A stretch of DNA of 7,768 bases, taken from the NCBI GenBank assembly GCA_021781625.1, contig JAJXWL010000076.1, forward strand, positions 1 to 7,768, in the 5' to 3' direction. This document shows positions 1-6,698 of the stretch, piece by piece. Within the stretch, counting starts at the first letter, position 1. Every line of letters begins with the position of its first letter. The translations under genes were made by a program, and so were the position numbers. Source of the DNA: a bacterium (lineage in GTDB: Bacteria > Spirochaetota > Spirochaetia > JABEVK01). The notes below the pieces were generated by a model that was not told the origin of the DNA, searched no databases, and saw nothing but the letters and a program-made list of their open reading frames with translations.

Positions 1-2645
1 CCTACTTACCCATCGCCCAGACCTTGGCGATGAAATTTAATAGCAGTTCCACCGAAGTGGATCTGCCCGCTCCGTATTCCACCACCGAATGGTACAACGG
101 CAGTGCTTGGTCGACGAGCAACCCGGATGCCGCCATCATTCCCGTTATTACGGCTACACCTGCTGGCGGAAAGTATTTAAGCGGTCCTACTGTGACGCTA
201 TCGAGCACTTTGAGTACGGATAAAATCTATTATACCCTGGACGGCTCTACGCCCACTTCGGCGAGCACCTTGTACTCGGGCCCTTTTACGGTTTCGTCGA
301 CCTGTACACTTTCGGCATTAGGGGTCAATGCGCAAGGTGTTAGCGGTACTGCTTCGACCTGGTCGTTTACGGTTGACCCCACTTTGGACCTTCAGCCGCC
401 CACCATGGCAGCCAGTGTGGCGGCCGGTAGCTATACAAATGGTCAACTGGTCACGTTTACGATGACAGATAACAAAAACGGTACCTCAACCGCCTATTAC
501 ACAACCGATGGGTCTGCCCCTACGACCTCCAGCCCAGTGTATTGTACGGGTGATGCTTCTAATGGGGTGGCAGGGACAACACTAAACATCAGCCAAACGA
601 CACAAATTCGTTTCTTAATGGTGGATGCTGCTGGTAATCAGTCTACTGCCAGCTATATGTACATCATTGGTTACACGGGGACGACAGATTTCCGCAAAGA
701 AACGATTTACTTTCTGATTACCTCGCGTTTCTTTGATGGCGACCCGTCAAATAACTTGCATTGCTGGAGCGATGCCCAAGCCAATAACCCCGATTCTGAT
801 CCCGCCTGGCGCGGCGATTTTAAAGGACTTATCGAAAAACTGGACTACATCAAAGCTTTAGGCTTTTCCGCGATTTGGATTACACCAGTCGTGGAAAATG
901 CCTCGGGATACGACTACCATGGCTACCATGCCTTGAACTTCTTTCAAATTGATCCGCGTTTAGAGTCAGGAGATACCACGTACCAAGATGTGATTAACGC
1001 CGTTCATGCCAAAGGAATGAAGCTGATTCAAGATATCGTGTTGAATCACAGTGGTAACTTTGGTGAAGAAAACCTCTTCCCTCTCTTTAAGAAAGATTGG
1101 TCCAAGATTTACGATGCCAACCACGCCGCGTATTCCGTGAATGCGGATACGCCTGCAGGACTGGTCAACATCGCCCCCACAGGCGTCTTACCGGCCAGTT
1201 ACGCCACCGATACTCCCACCAATCAGTACAACGATCGTGAAACGGCGATGAAAACAGATGCGATCGATACGCATCACATTTATCACCATGAGCAATCCCT
1301 GCAGTGGGAGGGCTACACGGTAGAGACGGGTCAAATTGCCGGAGATTGTGTTGACCTCGATACAGAAAACCCGGTGGTGGCGACTTACTTGCGGCAAGCT
1401 TACGAAAAGATGATTGATGACGGGGTAGATGCTTTCCGGATTGATACAGTTAAACACGTCTCACGCCTTACCTTAGATAAAGAGTTCTTCCCCCAATTCT
1501 TGCAACACGCCAGCCAAGATGGTAACAACCACTTCTTTATGTTTGGCGAAGTTGCGGCCCTCTACGAGAACGTGGTGAACTCAGGCATTCCCGCGATCAG
1601 CCCCTTCTTTTACACCTGGGACACGGGGGATAGTTCTTTTGCCTGGGGCACCGACCCCACTCTCAATTGGTCCCAGCTGATTCAAACCCAGCCTTTGGAT
1701 TGGAATTCGATTTGGAATTCTTCGGTGGATCAATCTCGGCAGACCAATGAAGCCTCAACACTAGCTTTTTGGAATGCGAATGATACAACGGCAAACCTCC
1801 CCTCTAGCAACAATGCCTTCCTAAACGGCGTTACTTATCACACACCCGATTACAGTCAGTCTAATGGCTTTCACGTCATCGACTTCCCCATGCATTGGGC
1901 CTTTATCAACGCGAATAACGCGTTCAATATGGCTTTATCGGGTGATCAGTTATACAACGATGCCACCTGGAACGTCGTTTACGTAGCTAGCCACGATTAT
2001 TCCCCAGACCAATCCCCCTCCAATGAACGTTTTGCCCAGTCTCAAGCCACTTGGGCTGAAAACCTGGACTTAGAGTTTACGTTTAGGGGAATTCCCGCAC
2101 TTTACAACGGGGATGAAATTGAATTCCAAAAGGGTGATCCGATAGATGTGGGACCCAACGCGCCGCTGTCGACAACGGGACGGGCTTATTTTGGCGACCA
2201 TATAACTGGTTCTGTAACCGCGACGGGCTTCGGAAAATACACGGGGGCAACTGGGAATGTGGCTCAAACCCTGCAGTATCCTTTGGCGATCCATGTTCGC
2301 GAGCTGAACTTGATTCGTCGCGCCATTCCTGCCTTGCAAATGGGGGAATACCAAGCTTCATCGCCCTACGTTTCGGGCAACCATTTGGCATACATCCGCC
2401 GCTATACGGATGCTTCCACGGACAGTTTGGCCTTGGTCACGATTTCGGGAAATGCGACGTTTAGTCAGATTCCTAATGGTACCTATACTGACGCGGTCAC
2501 GGGACACGTCAAAATCGTCACGAATGGGACCCTAACCACACAAACTTGCTCGGGACAAGGGAACTTGCGCGTGTACGTCTTGAGTACAGCTCTGACGCAA
2601 GCCCCTGGAAAAGTGGTGGATACGACGGATCAGTACTGGAATTAA
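1..2645 (+). CDS. GH13 alpha-amylase-family glycoside hydrolase with two CHB_HEX_C-like modules (5' end missing)
   Basis: Probable extracellular enzyme cleaving alpha-1,4-glucan. The frame is open through the left edge (first whole codon at base 3), so the N-terminus and any signal peptide lie outside. Numbering residues from the Leu codon at base 24: residues 40-118 and 125-215 are two beta-sandwich modules of the chitobiase/hexosaminidase C-terminal type, with the hallmarks YYTLDGSTPT and YYTTDGSAPT. The GH13 barrel spans about 226-785. Visible motifs are DIVLNH (D337, H342), the nucleophile D474 in FRIDTVKH, the acid/base E509 in FGEVA, and D658 in ASHDY, so the catalytic triad is intact. 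VDLDTENP and GIPALYNGDE also match family regions. A beta-rich domain C (about 790-865) ends the protein. Residues 1-32 look like the tail of another module, perhaps carbohydrate-binding. Exact substrate and subfamily are not determined. The stop overlaps that of the convergent flavoprotein gene. Confidence 0.93.
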   Translation, partial: YLPIAQTLAMKFNSSSTEVDLPAPYSTTEWYNGSAWSTSNPDAAIIPVITATPAGGKYLSGPTVTLSSTLSTDKIYYTLDGSTPTSASTLYSGPFTVSSTCTLSALGVNAQGVSGTASTWSFTVDPTLDLQPPTMAASVAAGSYTNGQLVTFTMTDNKNGTSTAYYTTDGSAPTTSSPVYCTGDASNGVAGTTLNISQTTQIRFLMVDAAGNQSTASYMYIIGYTGTTDFRKETIYFLITSRFFDGDPSNNLHCWSDAQANNPDSDPAWRGDFKGLIEKLDYIKALGFSAIWITPVVENASGYDYHGYHALNFFQIDPRLESGDTTYQDVINAVHAKGMKLIQDIVLNHSGNFGEENLFPLFKKDWSKIYDANHAAYSVNADTPAGLVNIAPTGVLPASYATDTPTNQYNDRETAMKTDAIDTHHIYHHEQSLQWEGYTVETGQIAGDCVDLDTENPVVATYLRQAYEKMIDDGVDAFRIDTVKHVSRLTLDKEFFPQFLQHASQDGNNHFFMFGEVAALYENVVNSGIPAISPFFYTWDTGDSSFAWGTDPTLNWSQLIQTQPLDWNSIWNSSVDQSRQTNEASTLAFWNANDTTANLPSSNNAFLNGVTYHTPDYSQSNGFHVIDFPMHWAFINANNAFNMALSGDQLYNDATWNVVYVASHDYSPDQSPSNERFAQSQATWAENLDLEFTFRGIPALYNGDEIEFQKGDPIDVGPNAPLSTTGRAYFGDHITGSVTATGFGKYTGATGNVAQTLQYPLAIHVRELNLIRRAIPALQMGEYQASSPYVSGNHLAYIRRYTDASTDSLALVTISGNATFSQIPNGTYTDAVTGHVKIVTNGTLTTQTCSGQGNLRVYVLSTALTQAPGKVVDTTDQYWN

Positions 2646-3901
2646 TCTGAGGTGAGGCCTTGGGGCTCAGTCCCCAGGGCCAACCCGGCGGTCCAAGCAG
2701 TCGTCCAACATATCTGCAAACTAAACCCACCGGTAGGCCGGTCAAAATCTAAGAGGTCGCCGACGAGGGAAAGCCCCTGGACTTTCAGACTTTTCATGGT
2801 TCGAAAGTCCACTTCTTTTAAACTCACTCCGCCGGAACTCACCACAGCTTTTGAGGCGTCCAAAAGCCGTTTGAACGTCAAAGGAAAGCCTTTCAGGAAG
2901 CGGCCTAGTCTCTGGCGCTCCTCTTTAGTGAGGTTTCGGCCGGGAACTTCGGGCAACTGCGTCAAAGTTAACACCCGGTGGACTAAGCGTGGGGGCAACC
3001 AGGAGCTTAGAAGACTTTTGAGGAGTCGATTCGGGGTCTCAGCTATCAAAGCCACCAGTTGACGGTCTAATTCTCCCCCATCCCAACGGGGAAAGAAATC
3101 CAGACGAAGGACAAGCTCACGGCCTTGGGCCTGGGCTTCGCGATGCAAGGCCGCTAAACGGGTGGCGGCGTTCAAAACGAGAGGACCCGAAAGGCCCACA
3201 TGAGTCAACAGTAAACGCCCGGTTTCTGCAAAAGCACGTTGACTGTGCCAGGCCTCGAGTCGCACTTCGTCAAAACTGAGTCCGGCAAGCTCCTGGACCC
3301 ATTTCTCGGTGACAGCGAGGGGAACTAAGGAAGGCTCGGGAATCCTTACGGTATGTCCAGCTTCTTTGAGCCAGCGGTAACCATCCCCGGTTGAACCTGT
3401 GGCGGGTAACGACGTTCCCCCTGTGGCCAGAATGACATGGTCGGCCCGAAGCGGGCCACGGCGGGTTTGCACCCCGAGACAGCGGCCCTCTTCCACGAGT
3501 AAGCCGGTCACTTCCGTATGGGTTTTTATAGATACACAGGTTTCACGTAAATACTCTTCTAAGACTGTTAAAACAGAACGAGATTCATTGCTAACTGGAA
3601 AAGCTCGGTTTCGGTCTTCAATTTTATAGGGCATGCCGCGCAAAGAAAAAAACTTCAGAGCGTCGGAGGCAGAAAAACGACTTAGGGGAGAAAGTAAAAA
3701 TCGTCCCGCCTGACCGTAAAAAGCGGCTAAACGGTGGTTGTCCGGTTCGGCGTTGGTAAAGTTACAACGGCCGCCGCCGGTCAAGAGTAGCTTTTTCCCT
3801 AAACTGGGGTTCTTTTCCAGAAGAGTAACGTGGTTCTTTTCAGCCGCTTTGGCCGCCGCCATCATGCCCGCTGGTCCGCCTCCGACCACGAAAATTTCCA
3901 T
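2642..3901 (-). CDS. HI0933/YhiN/BaiN-family FAD-dependent oxidoreductase
   Basis: A 419-residue soluble flavoprotein, a normal length for this family (annotated variously as NAD(P)/FAD-dependent oxidoreductase, aminoacetone oxidase-like or BaiN/RdsA). The N-terminal Rossmann motif GGGPAG (residues 7-12) binds the ADP part of FAD. GGGRCNFTN (42-50) is the family signature. A second nucleotide-binding stretch has the usual LATGG. The C-terminus carries GGVSLKEVD, then GDLLDFDRPTGGFSLQ, closing the FAD site as in homologues. The cellular substrate of most members is unknown, so none is assigned. The ATG at 3901 gives exactly the conserved N-terminus, and no Shine-Dalgarno precedes it. It is divergent from the cyclase-like gene (62-base gap) and convergent with the amylase, with a 4-base overlap of the stops. 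Confidence 0.93.
   Translation of the reverse strand: MEIFVVGGGPAGMMAAAKAAEKNHVTLLEKNPSLGKKLLLTGGGRCNFTNAEPDNHRLAAFYGQAGRFLLSPLSRFSASDALKFFSLRGMPYKIEDRNRAFPVSNESRSVLTVLEEYLRETCVSIKTHTEVTGLLVEEGRCLGVQTRRGPLRADHVILATGGTSLPATGSTGDGYRWLKEAGHTVRIPEPSLVPLAVTEKWVQELAGLSFDEVRLEAWHSQRAFAETGRLLLTHVGLSGPLVLNAATRLAALHREAQAQGRELVLRLDFFPRWDGGELDRQLVALIAETPNRLLKSLLSSWLPPRLVHRVLTLTQLPEVPGRNLTKEERQRLGRFLKGFPLTFKRLLDASKAVVSSGGVSLKEVDFRTMKSLKVQGLSLVGDLLDFDRPTGGFSLQICWTTAWTAGLALGTEPQGLTSD
2657..2680. other. Hairpin just after the amylase stop
   Basis: GCCTTGGGG and CCCCAGGGC form a 9-base stem with one T.G position around a 6-base loop, starting 11 bases after the amylase stop and lying inside the last codons of the convergent flavoprotein gene. 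No T-run follows on either strand, so it is not a classical intrinsic terminator. It could protect or define the amylase mRNA 3' end, or be a chance product of coding sequence. Confidence 0.3.
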
Positions 3902-3907
3902 TGTCGG

Positions 3908-3913
3908 AGAATA
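3908..3913 (-). promoter_or_regulatory. Extended -10 candidate for the flavoprotein gene, leaderless geometry
   Basis: On the minus strand the sequence reads TGG-TATTCT-CCGACA-ATG: a TGn-extended -10-like hexamer with only six bases before the start codon. Transcription would begin at or next to the A of ATG. No good -35 is present at 16-18 bases (a T-run lies there). This fits an extended -10 promoter but is only a sequence match. Confidence 0.4.
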
Positions 3914-3927
3914 CCAGAAGTTCAGCG

Positions 3928-3956
3928 TTGAAAAAAGGACTTCTTCGGTTTATCGT
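3928..3956 (+). promoter_or_regulatory. Promoter candidate for the cyclase-like gene, leaderless geometry
   Basis: TTGAAA (3928-3933) and TATCGT (3951-3956) are separated by 17 bases, matching sigma-70-type consensus at 4-5 and 4 of 6 positions. Seven bases then lead to the ATG at 3964. No Shine-Dalgarno sits at usable distance from that ATG; the nearest purine run, AAAAAAGGA, ends about 24 bases upstream. Confidence 0.4.
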
Positions 3957-3963
3957 GATAAGC

Positions 3964-5454
3964 ATGAACCGCTTGCTTCTCGAAGACACAATAAGCCGTT
4001 GTGCGGCCCAGATGGACTGGCCGGTAGATACTGTGAGGAGTGCTTGGAGCCGACTCACCGCCGCAGACTGGAAACGCCGTAAGGCCATAACCCCCGAGGC
4101 TGTCGCCGAAGTGATGGGCTTTGATCAGCAGACCGCCCTTCGCTTTTTATTGGCTGGATTTCAGGTCCAGCTTTGGCAGGTGGAATGGCAAGTTTACCAC
4201 CCGGTTTCGGGATGGATCATAAATCGAGCTCCTAGCTTGGGCGAACTTACGAGTGAACAACTCTATGATCCTTTTTCCCGTGAAAGTCTCGAGCCGGACC
4301 TCGGTTCGAATATTCTGGTTGTTTTTCAACCTCACCAGCAATGGGAAGACCCCTATGCTTCTGTTTGTGTCACCCCTGATTGGCAGACGTATCGTCAAAC
4401 GAACTTAGCCTGGCCTTTTTGGGAAGATGGGCAAGAAGATCTCCCCCCGCTTTCTTTTACGAACTTGGCCCCTTGGGAATTAGGGAAGTTAGAGTTAACC
4501 GTTCAACCTGGCGAAACCTATCGGGTGATTAGCTTAGAAACTCGTTCTCAGCTCACGGTTCGGGTAGAGGGTGAAACTGCGTTGCCGGGCGAGAGTTTTA
4601 TTCTCAAGATGATGAGTTACCGAGCGGTTAAAGCCAGGGAGTCTGGCGGACCCCAATCGGTAGATTTAACTTTAGCTCCTGAGGGCTTTACGCTGAAGGA
4701 GCTCGAGGCCGATCCGGGACGGTTGTTGTTGTGGATTGACAATCGGTCAGCCCTAGGAACCACAGTCGCCGTTTGGAAGGCTCCTGTACTGAAAGGGCCA
4801 CAGCCCTTGGTGCAGGTGTGGAATTCTCGTTCAGTCCTGAATGATTCCTTAGCCCGTGAAGTTCTTTTAAAAGACTGTTTACCCGAGGGCAGTCGCATTC
4901 GAGTCAGCGGACAAGCCTTTGTTTTTCTGGCGATGGAAAACTCTGCCCCCTTAATGGAAGAGTGGGGTGACCGCGAGTTTTACCGTTTCCTAGCCCAAGA
5001 AATTCACGAGTCGTCAAAACTGTTTTCTATTTTTGGCGGCTTCCTGTTTCATAAGCAGTTGGATACGCTGTCCTTTTGTTTCCCCGACTCCTTAGCGGCC
5101 GTCAGAGCAGCTATTTCTTGGAATCAACGCCCCGTGGAATCGGCTCACTGGAAAATTACGGTATTTGCCGGGAGTGTCCTCATGACCGGAGGTCCGGGGG
5201 TTTCCTTCTTTGGGTATGCCATTAATTTGGGGCGAAAGCTCTTGGAAAAAATTCAAGGCCGCTCACTTTGGACTTCGCTGGGTGCCTTTAGTTATCCGGG
5301 AGTATCCGAGGCTTTCTTAGAATCGGGGTACCATTGTCAGCAAGAGGCGGTTAGCTTGAAGAACGCCGATCAGCTATCTTTAGTGTATGAATGCCGTCCG
5401 CCGGTCGAAGACGAGGAGTCTGCAGAGTCCGGGGAGTCTGCAGATCCGTCTTAG
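3964..5454 (+). CDS. DUF5939/class III cyclase-like protein with degenerate active site
   Basis: A 496-residue protein, probably cytoplasmic (no signal peptide or membrane segment seen). Residues 45-80 (VAEVMGF, FLLAG, then WQVEWQVYHP) resemble the start of DUF5939, the N-terminal domain of some bacterial adenylate/guanylate cyclases. However, the CPxC and HCxxC cysteines are absent. Residues 300-445 follow a class III cyclase domain: a helix with EEWGDREFYRFL, FGGFLFHKQLDTLSFCFPDSLAAVRAAI, and GVSFFGYAINLGRKL. On my alignment the first metal Asp is A323, the second is kept as D367, and the usual Lys and transition-state Arg are not in place (N421 is kept, but R424 is shifted by one). It is therefore probably not an active cyclase; a regulatory or nucleotide-sensing role is possible. 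The tail is acidic (VEDEESAESGESADPS). I chose ATG 3964 over the upstream TTG 3901. This is family recognition from memory, so moderately sure. Confidence 0.6.
   Translation: MNRLLLEDTISRCAAQMDWPVDTVRSAWSRLTAADWKRRKAITPEAVAEVMGFDQQTALRFLLAGFQVQLWQVEWQVYHPVSGWIINRAPSLGELTSEQLYDPFSRESLEPDLGSNILVVFQPHQQWEDPYASVCVTPDWQTYRQTNLAWPFWEDGQEDLPPLSFTNLAPWELGKLELTVQPGETYRVISLETRSQLTVRVEGETALPGESFILKMMSYRAVKARESGGPQSVDLTLAPEGFTLKELEADPGRLLLWIDNRSALGTTVAVWKAPVLKGPQPLVQVWNSRSVLNDSLAREVLLKDCLPEGSRIRVSGQAFVFLAMENSAPLMEEWGDREFYRFLAQEIHESSKLFSIFGGFLFHKQLDTLSFCFPDSLAAVRAAISWNQRPVESAHWKITVFAGSVLMTGGPGVSFFGYAINLGRKLLEKIQGRSLWTSLGAFSYPGVSEAFLESGYHCQQEAVSLKNADQLSLVYECRPPVEDEESAESGESADPS
5410..5450. repeat. 12-base direct repeat forming an imperfect stem at the luxS/cyclase-like gene junction
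   Basis: GGAGTCTGCAGA occurs at 5415-5426 and 5433-5444, an 18-base period that encodes the Glu-Ser-Ala/Gly tail of the cyclase-like protein. Because TCTGCAGA is its own complement, the copies can also pair, and flanking GACG...CGTC extends this into a bulged stem of about 14 pairs with a 10-base loop. It lies directly beyond the luxS stop on the minus strand. No T-run follows, so terminator function is only a possibility. Confidence 0.4.
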
Positions 5455-5930
5455 CTCGGGTAGTGTAAATTGGCTTCGGTGGGGTTCTCTAAAACTTCCG
5501 TTAGGAATTTTCGAGCCTCCCACTGTGCCATGGGCAGGTTGTGGTCTGACCAATTTCCGCATTCTGCTGCCTGTGCCCCGGGAACCTCACCGTGGAAGGC
5601 CAAAACCCACTCATAGAATTCTTTGATGAGTGGCAAAATCTCTCGGCTGGTCAGTTCCCCCGAGAAAAGGGCATAAAGTCCAGTTCGGCAACCCATGGGG
5701 CCAAAATAGACAGTTTTGGAAGCCCAGACTGGGTGTGACCGTAAAAAGGTGGCCCCGAGATGCTCCAGGGTATGAAGGGCAGGAACATCCATCACCGGTT
5801 CGCGGTTAGGTTCCTTCATGCGAATATCAAAAGATGTAATGGTTTCTTGGCCAAAACGGTCCAGCCTGGAGACATACACCCCTCGCAAGAGGCGAAGGTG
5901 ATCAATTTGAAAACTAGCGATTTTTTCCAT
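5451..5930 (-). CDS. luxS: S-ribosylhomocysteine lyase (LuxS, autoinducer-2 synthesis)
   Basis: Cytoplasmic metalloenzyme that splits S-ribosylhomocysteine into homocysteine and 4,5-dihydroxy-2,3-pentanedione, the precursor of autoinducer-2. At 159 residues it has the family's usual length. The metal ligands H53 and H57 (HTLEH) and C124 (ECGNWSDHNL) are all present, as are the general base E56 and the catalytic cysteine C81 in FGPMGCRTG. IDHLRLLRGVYVSR and FDIRMKEPNREPVM are typical N-terminal blocks. It is second in an operon with mtnN, whose product supplies its substrate. The start lies 17 bases inside the end of mtnN with a strong Shine-Dalgarno, implying coupled or reinitiated translation. 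The stop overlaps that of the convergent cyclase-like gene by 4 bases. The sequence resembles Borrelia/Bacteroides-type LuxS as I recall it. Confidence 0.98.
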   Translation of the reverse strand: MEKIASFQIDHLRLLRGVYVSRLDRFGQETITSFDIRMKEPNREPVMDVPALHTLEHLGATFLRSHPVWASKTVYFGPMGCRTGLYALFSGELTSREILPLIKEFYEWVLAFHGEVPGAQAAECGNWSDHNLPMAQWEARKFLTEVLENPTEANLHYPS

Positions 5931-6642
5931 CAGGAAGCTCCTTAATCAACTGTCGTACTAGCTGAGCCGATCGTTGTGAGGCCAGGGGTAAAAATTCTTC
6001 AAACGTCATGGGGGATTCTTTTCCGGCAACGTCAGATATGGCACGGATTACCAGGAGTGGGACTTGCAACAGGTGACAGACTTGGGCTAGGGCCGCCCCT
6101 TCCATTTCCACAGCCGCCATTTCGGGAAAGCGAGCTCTAAGTTCGGCAATGTGCTCTGGTTGATGAATAAAGTTATCTCCAGAGCCGATCAGCCCTAGAA
6201 GCGTCTTCATGGAAGTGGGAAAATCCCCGACTTGGTGCAGGGTGTTGAGACATTGACGGGCTGTATCGACTAAAGCTGGGTCAGTGTTAAACCTTGCGGG
6301 TAATCCGGGAACTTGCCCTGGAGCATAACCAAAAGGGGTAACGTCCATATCATGCTGAAGTAAAGAGGTGGCAATAAGGATGTCGCCAAACGTCAGTTCA
6401 GGGGCCAACCCCCCAGCGGAACCGGTATTGATGACGGCTTGTGGTGCGAAAAGTTCGATCAGTAGAGAGCAAGCCATCGCGGCATTAACTTTTCCAATAC
6501 CACACTGGACCAGGACAACGGGCTTTCCCCCCAGGTCTCCCTTCCAAAACGTCAGAGCTCCTCGGTTAACCGTCGTGGGGTTTTGAAGCTCTTGCCGCAA
6601 GAGTTTGACCTCTTCTTCCATCGCGCCAACGATTCCAATCAT
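5914..6642 (-). CDS. mtnN: 5'-methylthioadenosine/S-adenosylhomocysteine nucleosidase
   Basis: Cytoplasmic nucleosidase (MTAN, Pfs) that removes adenine from S-adenosylhomocysteine and 5'-methylthioadenosine, feeding S-ribosylhomocysteine to LuxS encoded just downstream. At 242 residues from the ATG at 6642 it is a little longer than the usual 230 or so. MIGIVGAMEEEV aligns exactly with the family N-terminus and supplies catalytic E11. NTGSAGG is the purine/ribose-site loop. VEMEGAA (E179, M180, E181) binds the ribose, and RAISDVA gives the adenine-site acid D204. An in-frame GTG at 6663 would add seven residues but would put the promoter inside the gene, so the ATG is preferred. It leads a two-gene operon with luxS (17-base overlap) and is divergent from the GH18 gene. 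Confidence 0.97.
   Translation of the reverse strand: MIGIVGAMEEEVKLLRQELQNPTTVNRGALTFWKGDLGGKPVVLVQCGIGKVNAAMACSLLIELFAPQAVINTGSAGGLAPELTFGDILIATSLLQHDMDVTPFGYAPGQVPGLPARFNTDPALVDTARQCLNTLHQVGDFPTSMKTLLGLIGSGDNFIHQPEHIAELRARFPEMAAVEMEGAALAQVCHLLQVPLLVIRAISDVAGKESPMTFEEFLPLASQRSAQLVRQLIKELPDGKNR
5938..5943 (-). promoter_or_regulatory. Shine-Dalgarno of luxS inside mtnN
   Basis: AAGGAG on the minus strand, followed by a 7-base spacer and the luxS ATG. It lies inside the mtnN coding sequence and fixes the luxS start. It is the only strong ribosome-binding site next to a start codon in the window, which shows that the host does use canonical initiation for internal operon genes. Confidence 0.9.
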
Positions 6643-6648
6643 GCGGGT

Positions 6649-6677
6649 AGTATAGGTATTCACTTAGACTGAGGCAA
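6649..6677 (-). promoter_or_regulatory. mtnN-luxS promoter, leaderless geometry
   Basis: Minus strand: TTGCCT (6677-6672), a 17-base spacer, then TATACT (6654-6649), 4/6 and 5/6 matches to sigma-70 consensus at ideal spacing. Only six bases (ACCCGC) separate the -10 from the ATG at 6642, so transcription would start at the A of the start codon. No Shine-Dalgarno is present. This is the best promoter match in the window. Confidence 0.6.
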
Positions 6678-6698
6678 CCCAATCTTGTGTTGCCTCAG
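6669..6698. promoter_or_regulatory. Perfect inverted repeat between divergent promoters, possible operator
   Basis: CTGAGGCAAC (6669-6678) and GTTGCCTCAG (6689-6698) are exact inverted copies around a 10-base centre. Each arm holds an outward-facing TTGCCT that serves as the -35 candidate of one divergent promoter (mtnN to the left, GH18 to the right). It lies upstream of both inferred start sites, so it should act as DNA rather than as an RNA hairpin or terminator. A dimeric regulator binding here could control both units. No regulator gene is in view. Confidence 0.55.

Noticed and set aside
24..26. TTG at base 24 as the true start of the amylase gene
   Set aside because: The frame stays open to the left edge with sensible codons, no ribosome-binding site precedes it, and the residues after it look like the middle of a folded module rather than a signal peptide.
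1690..1730. Repeated TTGGAATTC pair within the amylase gene
   Set aside because: It simply encodes two neighbouring Trp-Asn-Ser sets in the barrel; no sign of a mobile element or a regulatory site.
2657..2680. Rho-independent terminator of the amylase gene
   Set aside because: The stem is good but no T-run follows on either strand, so it is listed only as a hairpin.
2070..3062. Several 75-136 residue frames opposite or within the amylase and flavoprotein genes
   Set aside because: They are overlapped by strongly conserved genes in another frame and have no family signature or ribosome-binding site.
3901..3963. TTG at 3901 (517-residue version) as start of the cyclase-like gene
   Set aside because: It would abut the flavoprotein start codon on the other strand, leave no room for a promoter, and lacks a ribosome-binding site; the ATG at 3964 is better placed after a promoter-like pair.
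3738..4082. 114-residue plus-strand open frame across the divergent gap
   Set aside because: It lies over the conserved 5' end of the flavoprotein gene and the start of the cyclase-like gene, has no recognisable motif, and its composition is that of an antisense shadow.
6643..6663. GTG at 6663 as start of mtnN
   Set aside because: The seven extra residues are not part of the family N-terminus, and the best -10 (TATACT) would fall inside the coding region.
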